A stretch of 64,000 nt of DNA from WHSO01 sp963732875 (GTDB lineage Bacteria; Pseudomonadota; Alphaproteobacteria; SMXQ01), in assembly GCA_963732875.1 (NCBI GenBank), contig CAVTBD010000003.1:1-64000 (forward strand), written 5' to 3'. Positions 25,986 to 33,975 of the stretch are shown here, in pieces. The stretch's first letter is position 1. Each line of letters begins with the position of its first letter. The position numbers and the translations under genes were made by a program. Under the pieces are notes generated by a model. It was not told the origin of the DNA, did no database searches, and saw nothing but the letters and a program-made list of their open reading frames with translations.

Positions 25986-26743
25986 ATGCTGACCAGTCAT
26001 TCGGGGTGAAGGCCGGACCTCGGTCGGGATGGGCCTCCAGGCTCGTTGCGGACCTGAACCGGATGGTCAATGAACAGTTTTCAAGCTCTGAGTTCCGCCT
26101 GCTGGCGGAGACCCCGCTCGCCCTGGAGCGGGCGAAGTTTTACTCGGCGATGATCGCCATATACGGCAACAACCGCCGCCACTGCTGGGCATTCGTCCAT
26201 GTGCGTGCGCTCCATGATGTCAAGCAGGTGATCTGGCATTACGAAAAGGACGAGCTCACCCACGGCCCACGGGCAGGGACCGACCACGTCACGCTCATGA
26301 GCCGCGAGGCACTTGCTTTGGGGATGACCCAGGAAGAGCTGGAAGCCGCGCAACCGACGCCGCTGGTACGAGCCGCACTTCTTTCCTTTGCGCATCTCGC
26401 CAGTCAGTTGCACTGGATCGGCGCGCTTGCCGCATCGCACTTTCTAGAGAGGCGTAACAACCCGACTCCTGTGTCGGATGGCCGCAATTCGACCGTTCGC
26501 TGGCGTGATCGTCTTGTCAATGAACTTGCGGTTGATCCTGCTCTTCTGAGTTCGTCTAACATTCATGCGGTTGCGGACGAGGAGCATTCGGACCTGATCG
26601 AGGACGTCTTGCTGCGACACGTTGTCGACGAAGAGGCTTACAGACAGGCGCGACAGGGCGCTTGGGAGGCGCAGCAGATCGATCGAGCTTATCGTGCTGC
26701 CATAGCGCATGGAATGCGTGCGATCGAGAGTTCATCCAAATAA
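25986..26743 (+). CDS. Heme-oxygenase-like diiron-fold protein, subfamily B, second copy (frameshift at start)
   Basis: Close paralogue of 4198-4947 over its whole length, with IHAVADEEH, TDH, FLERR and the same missing first-helix Glu (FYSAMIAIY). The true start should be ATG 25986, after GGAGGG, giving MLTSHSG. The frame then breaks in the G run at 26001-26004, where one G appears to be missing before TGAAGGCC; with it the protein reads MLTSHSGVKAGPR, as in the paralogue. The open frame upstream of this point (from 25946) is fortuitous. Followed after 146 bases by a Bug receptor, exactly the arrangement of the first copy. Confidence 0.68.
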
Positions 26744-26889
26744 GGCAGGCGCAACAACAAATCTTGTAATGAGCGGTTTCAGGGGTTAGTTTTAGCATAT
26801 ATTGGTATTCGTTCTGATAATCAGATTACGCGTGACCTCGACAACACAACAACGGCCCGCCTTAGCGGACGGGCGGGAGGCTAGCGAAA

Positions 26890-28017
26890 ATGAAAACTTT
26901 TTCCTTCGGTCGTACGTTGTCACTGCACGCTATCGTCGCGGCGGTTGTGCTCTCCGCGGCGGCGGCGCCTGCAATAGCAATAGCGGCGCAGGCAGTGTCA
27001 TTCAACGACAAGACCATTACGGTGCTGGTCGGAAGTCATACCGGTGGAAGCAGCGATCTTTCGGCGCGCCTTATGGCGCCGTTCGTTGCCAAGTACCTGC
27101 CGGGTAGCCCGAGCAGTGTCGTGCAGAACATGCCGGGGGCCCATTCCCTCATCGCTATGAATTTCTTCGTCACACAAGCCCCGCGGGACGGGACGACAGC
27201 GGTCGTGGGCTCGAGCTCGCAGACAGACCCGATAAACTATCGCGTGCCACAATCCCATTATGATCCGACCACGTTCGCGATGGTCGGTGGTGTAAACATC
27301 GGCGGGACGTCGATGATTATCCGGAATGACGCGCTGCCGCGGCTCACCGAGAATAATGCGAAACCTGTGACCATGGGCACGGTAAGCGGCTATCCACATG
27401 TCGGCATGCTGATGACCGCATGGGGCATAGAATACCTGGGATGGCATGCCAGATGGATCTCAGGCTACGGCAACAACTCCGACCTCACCGTTGCGCTGGA
27501 GCGCCGCGAGATCGACATGACATCTCTGGCCAACGCGTGGTTTCTGCGCGCGCCCCGCCTTATGGACAAGGAAGAGTTTACCATTATATATCAGACCGGC
27601 CTGAAGGGTGGCACCGCGCCTTCGGCTATCCCTGCCTTGGCTAAAACGCCACTATTCACCAAGGTGATGAAGGGCAAGATCAGCAGTCGGGTGGCCAAGG
27701 AGGCGTACGAGTATTGGCGCAACCTCAGCTATGTCTTTAAATGGATGGCCTTGCCGCCGAAGACGCCCAAGGCCGTCGTCGCGGCCTATCGTGGTGCTTT
27801 CGCGAAGGCCATTGCGGACCCCGAGTTCGTGGCGCTGGGCCAGAAGATCACGCCGGGCTTTTCCGAGATTTCTGCGGCAGATCTGACCACAACTGTTCAC
27901 AATCTCGCGGCGGTGTCTCCTGAAGCCATCCATTATATGACCAAGTTGCTGAACAAGCAGGGCCTGAAGGTTGTCGCAACGAAAAGAAAGAAGAAGCACA
28001 AGCACAAGCAGCACTGA
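26890..28017 (+). CDS. Divergent Bug-family TTT receptor with Lys/His tail
   Basis: 375 residues; signal peptide with a long hydrophobic core (AIVAAVVLSAAAAPAIAIAAQ), FNDKTITVLVGSHTGGSSD, VQNMPGAHSLIAMNFF and YWRNLSYVFKWMALPPKTP. The GAGG motif of the others is GAHS here, and the sequence is more distant from its paralogues. It ends KRKKKHKHKQH, a remarkable basic/His tail. GGGAGG stands nine bases before the ATG. Probably co-transcribed with the diiron-fold gene in front. Confidence 0.83.
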   Translation: MKTFSFGRTLSLHAIVAAVVLSAAAAPAIAIAAQAVSFNDKTITVLVGSHTGGSSDLSARLMAPFVAKYLPGSPSSVVQNMPGAHSLIAMNFFVTQAPRDGTTAVVGSSSQTDPINYRVPQSHYDPTTFAMVGGVNIGGTSMIIRNDALPRLTENNAKPVTMGTVSGYPHVGMLMTAWGIEYLGWHARWISGYGNNSDLTVALERREIDMTSLANAWFLRAPRLMDKEEFTIIYQTGLKGGTAPSAIPALAKTPLFTKVMKGKISSRVAKEAYEYWRNLSYVFKWMALPPKTPKAVVAAYRGAFAKAIADPEFVALGQKITPGFSEISAADLTTTVHNLAAVSPEAIHYMTKLLNKQGLKVVATKRKKKHKHKQH

Positions 28018-28043
28018 TCGGAACAAAGACCGGGAGGGCTATC

Positions 28044-28229
28044 GGTAGGCCACGCGTGAGCGAGGACGTTGAGGCCGCGATACGTGAGGCGAGGAAGGCA
28101 GGTAAGGGTGTACTTAAAATCGCCCGAGAGGCAGGCGTGGGCGTGAGCACAGTATAGCGGGTGTTGATTGAGTCACACGGCTTACCACTTCATCGATTCT
28201 CGGTACCCGCCAGCGTGAAAAGGTATTGA
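28044..28229 (+). pseudogene. C-terminal HTH remnant of a serine recombinase
   Basis: The frame GRPRVSEDVEAAIREA, then KGVLKIAREAGVGVSTV-stop-RVL is the Hin-type HTH at the end of resolvase/invertase recombinases. A TAG at 28155 replaces the CAG of the usual VQRV motif. It ends at TGA 28227. The catalytic N-terminal domain is absent, having been overwritten by the receptor gene's 3' end. Confidence 0.6.
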
Positions 28230-28267
28230 GAATTCTGACTTGGTTTTATGGATACCGACTGTCGGTT

Positions 28268-28370
28268 GCGGGTCGTTCTCAGCCCGTGGTAGAGCGCTCA
28301 ATTTGCCCATTGCTGCACTCTCCTTGCCCGTGACCTCGGGGCCGCGATTTGAGCCCCCTGCGCGCCCAAA
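28268..28370 (+). other. tRNA-like degenerate sequence
   Basis: GCGGGTC, then TCTCAGCCCGTGGTAGAGCGC resembles an acceptor strand plus D-arm, a TTGCCCA loop resembles a Gly(GCC) anticodon loop, and GGGGCCGCGATTTGAGCCCC resembles a worn T-arm. The stems do not pair properly, so it is not a working tRNA. It may be a broken attachment-site copy beside the recombinase remnant. Confidence 0.2.
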
Positions 28371-28706
28371 ATTTGCATAAATCTGCTGGATGGAAACGGT
28401 TGGGACACGGTGACCGGCCCCGCTCGAGTTCCTCAGTGCCTCACGTTGAAAATACCTCTGTCGAGGGGGGCGACTGATATTGGCGTTCCGTGTAGAAGTT
28501 TTTGATCAGGCCCTACATTTGCCGTGGCCAGAGCCGGCGATTGTCGACGTCGTTGTGGAATTGCGAAGTGTCGTTGAATCGGCCATTCGAGGGGGGTAGT
28601 TTCCCCGAGAATCTCGCATGCACCATGTCTTCATAAGGAAGCCTGGTAGACTGAGCCGACCTTGAACTACTCTGGCGTCGAGGGAGTGATGGTTGAGGCC
28701 GACGTC
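28371..28706. other. Intergenic, nothing recognised
   Basis: No open frame with family similarity, no convincing hairpin and no repeat seen in this stretch between the tRNA-like sequence and the 3' end of the Rieske fusion gene. Confidence 0.4.
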
Positions 28707-30497
28707 TTAACTGGCATTGGCACCATGGGACGCTTCGGCATCGAGGCTATCGCCACGCATCAGCTTCTCGGCGATACGCGCGGTCTGACTGATGGCTCGG
28801 GTGGTGGGGCTGTGCGCCGCCAGGTAACGGGTCACGCCGATCAGGATGTGGCGTCCGGGCCGGGTATTGCCCCATTCACGGAACTGGCACACGCCGGCCT
28901 CGAGGGACTGGTACGCATGAAACCCGGCGTCCTCGCGCAGCAGGGCCCGGCCCAAGGTCGCAATCAGGGCCTCCGGCGGAAATCCCAATGCGAGATAACG
29001 GCTCGCCAGGCCGGCGGCGGCATCGACCTGTCGGGGCCGATCGAACGTTTCCAGCAATGCACGCAGAAGTGCCGCACTGTCCGATGGCAGCGATTGCGCG
29101 CGGGCACCGTCGCCCTCAGGGATGGGTGCTGGCGGTACGTTCATGTAGCGATTGAGATAGACCGCCATTGCTCCGTGGAACACCCCGCGTACTGCGTCGG
29201 GTAACCTGTCACCCGGCGCGTTCTCGCCGATGCGCTTGAGTGCGTGGTGCACGGCATTGCAGTAGGTGAAGGTGTGGTGTGCCGTCTCCCAGTCCGATTG
29301 CTCGTTGGACTCGCTGAACTGGACAAGGCGCAGGGCCGCAGCATAGACGAGGGCCCGGGCGCAATCGACCGGCGAGGCGCCCTCGTGCAACGCAATGGTA
29401 AGCGCTGAGATCACCTCTTGCGGGCTGTCGGCCAGCAATTCCAGGCCCAGGGCCTCGTGGCGCGTCCATTGCCCCCGATCGCCGCTCGCAAGATGGGCCA
29501 CATAGCCGCAGGCCGATTCGACAAGTTCTATTAAGTCCTCGGGCTGACGCCACGCGGTCGATTCCGCAGCGCTGCGCGCGGAGACAATGTCGCCCACGAC
29601 CGTTGGTAGGATAGCTTCCGCATGGGCCCAGCCGATCATGTCGAGGCACTCGAAAGCCTTATTGGTGAAATCCAGCGTATGTCCGCCGCCGGAATACACG
29701 CGGTCAGTTTCGGCGGCAAACAACATATCCGCTAGGTCCGCGGGACTGGTGCCAGCTGAAATAGCCGTCAGCAATGTGCGTTCGGCGCCCTCGCGATGGC
29801 GCACTTCGCACCACCGCCGGAACCACCGCTTGAGCGTGACCAGACCCGGCGTGCTTTCCAGCGGATAGCGCGCGATGCGCGGTGCCTCGCCTTCGCAGTC
29901 CCGAGCGACGCGCCTGGTTCCATGAAACAACGCGACGTAGACATCCCGGTTCTCGAGAGCCGGCACCAGGTTTCCCAGTGCCGTTAGGATGGTCAGGCCG
30001 CTGCTCCATCCATCGCGGTTACGGGCGCCGCAGAGCGCCGCTTGTCGCACGACTGCTTCTGGCTGAGCACCCGATGCCAGTAGGCCGTGGACGGATTTGG
30101 CAATGACGAGGCCGATGCCGTGGGACATTCCATCGGCGAGGCGCTGTTCGTGGTGGGCGCGGGTATCGCCATCCCCTGGTCGGGGATCGACCCAGATTTC
30201 ATCGCCGCGGAGCTCGACCCGGTAGGCGGGAATGTCGTCCGCCCAGAGATCGAAGGTACAACCGCTGGCGACATCGAACCGGGCGTGGTGCCAATGGCAG
30301 GTCAGTATCCCGTCATTCACCGATCCCTGGTCCAGGGGGAACCCCATGTGGGGGCAGCGGTTATCCAAGGCCCGGGCGCCGTCTCCGTCGGGCAGCACGA
30401 GAAGCGGGCGATGGCGCCCACGTACCGTCAGCTGCCCTGCCGCCCTCAGTTGGGCGACCGTTCCCGCAAAAACCAATGGATCGGCTGGACTGTCCAT
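28707..30497 (-). CDS. Rieske [2Fe-2S] protein fused to a large helical domain of unknown function
   Basis: 596 residues. Residues 1-105 are a complete Rieske ferredoxin-like domain with C48-P-H50 and C67-x2-H70 (CPHMGF, CHWHHARFD), lacking the non-heme iron site of ring-hydroxylating oxygenases. The remaining 490 residues are mostly helical with histidine-rich spots (HHTFTYCNAVHHALKRIG, SGGGHTLDFTNKAFE) and no family I can name. The Rieske domain would feed electrons to this part, which may hold a cofactor or metal bound by those histidines. Neighbours are unrelated: a recombinase remnant downstream and IS66 upstream. Its GC content is higher than the island to the left. Confidence 0.7.
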   Translation of the reverse strand: MDSPADPLVFAGTVAQLRAAGQLTVRGRHRPLLVLPDGDGARALDNRCPHMGFPLDQGSVNDGILTCHWHHARFDVASGCTFDLWADDIPAYRVELRGDEIWVDPRPGDGDTRAHHEQRLADGMSHGIGLVIAKSVHGLLASGAQPEAVVRQAALCGARNRDGWSSGLTILTALGNLVPALENRDVYVALFHGTRRVARDCEGEAPRIARYPLESTPGLVTLKRWFRRWCEVRHREGAERTLLTAISAGTSPADLADMLFAAETDRVYSGGGHTLDFTNKAFECLDMIGWAHAEAILPTVVGDIVSARSAAESTAWRQPEDLIELVESACGYVAHLASGDRGQWTRHEALGLELLADSPQEVISALTIALHEGASPVDCARALVYAAALRLVQFSESNEQSDWETAHHTFTYCNAVHHALKRIGENAPGDRLPDAVRGVFHGAMAVYLNRYMNVPPAPIPEGDGARAQSLPSDSAALLRALLETFDRPRQVDAAAGLASRYLALGFPPEALIATLGRALLREDAGFHAYQSLEAGVCQFREWGNTRPGRHILIGVTRYLAAHSPTTRAISQTARIAEKLMRGDSLDAEASHGANAS

Positions 30498-30925
30498 TGA
30501 ACAACCGTGCGCTTTCGTGCGGAGACAATCAATGGGGCTCGGAAGGGACTTCTTCGGTCCGGGTTCGCTATGGCGTAGTTGCGAGTGTGAAGGACGATGT
30601 GAGCGCCTGATTTAATTCAAATTCCCTGTTACTGTAAGCGTACGGTGCTCGCACGCAGGTTAGGGCGTGGCGGGCTGTGGCGTCCAGTTCCAGGGGAGAA
30701 GGTCGTCGATCCGGCTCATGGGATGGCCGTTGGTCACGCGCTCGAGCACATCTGTGAGCCAGGCGTAGGGCTCGACACCGTTGAGCCTGGCGGTCTCGAT
30801 CAGGGACGCGATCATCGCCCAGCGTTCGCCGCCGCCGTCGGAGCCCGCGAACAGGTGGTTCTTCCGCCCGAGCGCCACGGGCCGGATGGCGCGCTCGACG
30901 GGATTGTTATCGAGCTCGACACGGC

Positions 30926-30952
30926 CCCCCGCCTTCGCGGGGGCAGGCTCTG
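30926..30952. repeat. 27-bp palindromic insert, copy A
   Basis: CCCCCGC-CTTC-GCGGGGG followed by CAGGCTCTG. Identical to copy B at 31302-31328. It sits inside tnpC between the codons for CRFLD and VELDNN, adding about 22 bases. Looks like a REP-type short mobile palindrome. Confidence 0.75.
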
Positions 30953-31301
30953 TCCAGGAACCGGCACAGAGCGTCCCAGCGCGCGAGGGCATAGCGGATA
31001 GCCTCGGCCAGCCCGCCGCGCGGGGGCAGCCGGCGCAGCTGGTCTTCCAGCCAGAGCTTCATGGCTTCGACGAGCGGCCGTGATTCGGCCTCCCGCGCCG
31101 TTCGGCGCGCTTCGGCGGATTGCCCGCGGATGTGCCTCTCGACGGCGTACAGCTCGGCGATGCGGCGCAGGGCCTCCTCGGCGATGGGCGAGCCGGTCGC
31201 CTGATAGAACTCGTAGAACTTACGCCGGGCATGAGCCCAGCACGCGGCCAGGACCACCTTCCCGTCCGCGGTCAGCGCCTCGAACCCGGCATAACCGTCT
31301 A

Positions 31302-31328
31302 CCCCCGCCTTCGCGGGGGCAGGCTCTG
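31302..31328. repeat. 27-bp palindromic insert, copy B
   Basis: Same 27 bases and same orientation as copy A, inserted in tnpC between the codons for FRGVLQ and DGYAGFEAL, adding about 23 bases and shifting the frame. Confidence 0.75.
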
Positions 31329-32316
31329 CAGCACGCCGCGGAAGCCCCGGAGGTGCGCGGCGGGCCGCTCGGCCCTGCGGTCGGGGCTATAGAGGTAGAC
31401 TGCCGCCGGTGGCTCCGGCCCGTCCCATGGCCGGTCGTCCCGCACATAGACCCAGAGCCGTCCGACCTTGGTCCGACCGCGGCCGGGGTCCAGCACCGGC
31501 ACCGGCGTGTCGTCGGCGAACAGCTTGCTCGAGCCGAACACCTGGGCGGCCAGCCGGGCTTGCAGCGGTTCCAGCCACCAGCAGGCGCCGCCGACCCAGC
31601 CCGCGAGCGTGGAGCGTTCGATCTGCAGCCCATGGCGGGCGAAGATCCGGGCCTGGCGATAAAGCGGCGTGTGGTCGCAGTACTTGCCGACCAGCACCTG
31701 GGCGAGGAGCCCGGGCGTGGCCAGCCCCTTGGCGATCGGCCGCTCCGGCGCCGGCACCTGGTGGATCGTGCCGCAGGCGCGACAGCCGTACTTGGGGCGG
31801 CGCAGGCGCACGACGCGAAGCTGCGCCGGGACCCAGTCGAGCATCTCGCTCACGGCCTCACCGGCAGGATGGAGACGCCCGCCACAGGCCGGGCAGGCGT
31901 CACCCTCCAGGTCGAGCATGATCTCGGCGCGCGGCAGATGCTCGGGAAGAGTTCCTCCGCCGGAACACGGCGTCGGCATCGGGCGCGGGACCCTCGACCG
32001 AAGGCGTGACGTGATCGGCTTCCATGCGCGCCAGATCGGCGTCGAGGTCGTCAAGCCCCAGGGCCAGCTGATCGGCATCGAGGCGCTCGGAGCGGCGGCC
32101 GAACTGCCCACGCTGAAGCTGTTTGAGGAGGCGCTGGAGCCGCTCGATCTCGTCGTTGCGGGCCTCGACCACGGCCGCCATGTCGCGCACCAGGCGGTGC
32201 AGAAGGCCGACGTCGGCCGGCAGATCGTCCAGGTCGAGACGCATGAGTGATTCTAGTCAGCCCCGGCGTCCCGACCAAGATATTTGTCTGATTCAGCGTG
32301 CCTTTTCAGGGGCGTC

Positions 32317-32673
32317 TCATCCCGCCACGGCGGGACGCCATACCCGCTCGGGCACGCGCCAGTCGATCCCCTCGAGCAGGCCCGCGAGCTGCTCGGACGT
32401 GAGCGACAGGGTTTGTCCCGCCTCCATGTTCGAGGGCCACAGGAACACGCCCTGCTCCAGCCGCTTGGTGAACAGGCACAGGCCCGTGCCGTCCCAGAAC
32501 ACGATCTTGATCAGGTTGGCCCTGCGCCCGCGGAACACGAACAGATGACCCGTGAACGGATCCTGGCGCAGCACCTCCTGGACCAGCAGGGCCAGCCCGT
32601 CCATTCCCTTGCGCATGTCCGTGTAGCCCAGCGCCAGATGCACCTTCACGCCGGCAGGCAGCAACACGGTCAT
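32317..32673 (-). CDS. tnpB: IS66 accessory protein TnpB
   Basis: 118 residues, full length. It shows the IS66 Orf2 hallmarks YTDMRKGMDGLALLVQ, FVFRGRRANLIKIVFWDG and GLCLFTKRLEQG, then a C-terminal EGIDWR. It is needed together with TnpA and TnpC for IS66 transposition. Its ATG overlaps the tnpA stop (ATGA), so it is translationally coupled. Intact while tnpC is not. Confidence 0.92.
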   Translation of the reverse strand: MTVLLPAGVKVHLALGYTDMRKGMDGLALLVQEVLRQDPFTGHLFVFRGRRANLIKIVFWDGTGLCLFTKRLEQGVFLWPSNMEAGQTLSLTSEQLAGLLEGIDWRVPERVWRPAVAG

Positions 32674-33170
32674 CGCGCTCCCTCCCGATCGGCCCCGGGC
32701 GCATCGCTGATCTCCACGTCGACGAAGACCGGCGTTGCCGCCTCCTGCCGCCAGCGACACAACACGCGCCGCGCGATGCCGTAGCGCCGGGCCACCTCGG
32801 ATACATTCGCCCCGGGCCTGTCCGCCTCGGCCAGGATGTGGCGCCGGTCGGCCGCGCTGAAGCGACGCCGATGGCCCGTCCGCGCCGGCGGTACGATCGG
32901 ACCCGGCGACGCCGCGGAACTGGGATAAGTCATGTGACTTAGGGTGTGACTTAAGCTGTGACTTACGCCGCCGCGCCGCCATAGCAGCTTGCGCGCCGGC
33001 GCCTGCGGCTCGGCCCTGAACTTCGTTCGCCAGTTCCCGAACGCCTTCAGCGACAGGCCGTGCGCTTCGCAATATTCCCGCTGATTCAGGTCGCTGCGCT
33101 GCCACGCGTCATGATGCGCCCGCCAGAACGCCTCCCCGTAGCGCGCCCGGGGCACCGCATCCTCCGCCAT
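32670..33170 (-). CDS. tnpA: IS66 accessory protein TnpA
   Basis: 166 residues. The N-half (FWRAHHDAWQRSDLNQREYC, GLSLKAFGNWRTKF) and the C-half HTH (RRHILAEADRPGANVSEVARR, then YGIARRVLCRWRQ) are typical of IS66 Orf1. A small tandem SHSLSHTLSH repeat in the linker, encoded by GTGACTTA-like units, is peculiar to this copy. First gene of the element; its stop overlaps the tnpB start. Confidence 0.88.
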   Translation of the reverse strand: MAEDAVPRARYGEAFWRAHHDAWQRSDLNQREYCEAHGLSLKAFGNWRTKFRAEPQAPARKLLWRRGGVSHSLSHTLSHMTYPSSAASPGPIVPPARTGHRRRFSAADRRHILAEADRPGANVSEVARRYGIARRVLCRWRQEAATPVFVDVEISDAPGADREGAR

Positions 33171-33265
33171 TTCAATCTCCTCTCCGTTCCAAACACGAAA
33201 AGGAGAACAGATCGCAACCGGCCCACCCGCGCCAAGTGTGCGTTCCCTGGACGCTTACGTCCGGA

Positions 33266-33417
33266 TTCCCTGTTAGGGACGAGAACCTTCCCTGTTCCCT
33301 TGCATAGAGAAATAACCAGAAACCCCTTTAATTCCATAGAGTTAGTTGACCGTGAAGGGTCATTTCACGCCCCAAATCGCCGAAATTCCCTGTATTTTCC
33401 CTGTTATCAGGGAATTT
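33266..33417. repeat. TTCCCTGTT motif cluster and 10-bp inverted repeat
   Basis: TTCCCTGTT occurs at 33266, 33288 and 33397 here and again left of the IS66 at 30622. AAATTCCCTG (33383-33392) and CAGGGAATTT (33408-33417) form a perfect inverted repeat with a 15-base loop. Possibly the remains of the site or element into which the IS66 inserted, or a recombinase target. Confidence 0.5.
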
Positions 33418-33512
33418 GAGCAGAGAGCGGTTCGCGGCAGACTGCCAGCACCGCCACGACTTAAATCAATTGATATTGAAGTGTTATTTTGAATTTCGGG
33501 TGTGCCTGCACA

Positions 33513-33534
33513 AGCCCCGCCTGGCGGGGCTTTT
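33513..33534 (+). terminator. Hairpin with T run
   Basis: AGCCCCG and CGGGGCT pair around CCTGG and are followed by TTTTC. It looks like an intrinsic terminator, although no intact plus-strand gene ends just before it. Confidence 0.55.
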
Positions 33535-33750
33535 CGGGACTCCGGTGTCGATTGGAGCACGCAGGGAGAGCAGACACGGCGCCTGTTGGCGGCCGCCGTC
33601 GCCGCAATTCTCCGTTGCCCGATCCAAAAGTACGCTTTTCCGGCGGGCCGACTGCAAACCAACCGGCGCACGATGAGCGGACACGCTATAATGTCGGTGT
33701 TCGCGGCGACCGATTGTAGACGCCGACACCAGCTCCTTCAGGTGATCTCT

Positions 33751-33948
33751 ATGCCCCTTCCGAACGACGATCCCAAACAGATCGCGGCCTGGCTGGTCCA
33801 GCAACACGGGCTGGAGAGGGCACGCATGGAAGTTCTGGCCGGTGTCATGCAAGCCCAGAAGGCCGAGGACAACTACGCGCTCAGCGTATGGCGGGATGTG
33901 AAACGGATCCTGGGACAGGCGTCGTCCGAGGGCCAGCACGCCGCCTAG
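33751..33948 (+). CDS. Small conserved hypothetical protein (65 aa)
   Basis: MPLPNDDPKQIAAWLVQQHG to the end is a compact, mostly helical protein with the recognisable DNYALSVWRDVKRIL segment. I recall short proteins of this type next to recombinase genes in alphaproteobacteria, but their function is unknown to me. ATG 33751 is preceded by AGGTGA. An upstream open stretch in the same frame has no start with a ribosome site and looks non-coding. Its neighbour on the right is a decayed recombinase. Confidence 0.55.
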   Translation: MPLPNDDPKQIAAWLVQQHGLERARMEVLAGVMQAQKAEDNYALSVWRDVKRILGQASSEGQHAA

Positions 33949-33975
33949 GCGCTATGGGATGCACAACAGCTTGCG

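Larger units (their letters stand above)
30660..32244 (-). pseudogene. tnpC: IS66 transposase TnpC, interrupted
   Basis: Pieces in order give the whole IS66 DDE transposase: helical leucine-zipper start (NDEIERLQRLLKQLQRGQFGRRSERL), zinc-binding segment (CPACGGRLH, CRACGTIHQ), catalytic core (FADDTPVPVLDPGRG, CWAHARRKFYE) and C-terminus (ELDNNPVERAIRPVALGRKNH). A frame change near 31950 and two inserts at 31302-31328 and 30926-30952 break it into four frames. The inserts are copies of the same palindromic 27-mer and replace a few bases of the DG[Y/R] positions. Confidence 0.85.
30634..33258 (-). mobile_element. IS66-family insertion sequence (defective)
   Basis: An element of about 2.6 kb carrying tnpA, tnpB and a broken tnpC on the minus strand. 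Ends begin GTAAGCGT (left, 30634) and, inverted, GTAAGCGTCCAGGG (right, to 33258), which is the usual IS66 terminal type. The 8 bases directly outside differ, so no simple target duplication is seen. An 11-base direct repeat ATTCCCTGTTA lies two bases outside the left end and six outside the right end. Not mobile by itself because tnpC is interrupted. Confidence 0.8.

Noticed and set aside
30926..31328. CRISPR-like pair of repeats
   Set aside because: Only two copies, 350 bases of transposase sequence between them, no spacer pattern or cas genes.
32930..32970. Short tandem repeat GTGACTTA in tnpA
   Set aside because: It encodes an in-frame SHSLSHTLSH linker within an intact gene; only a local slippage product.
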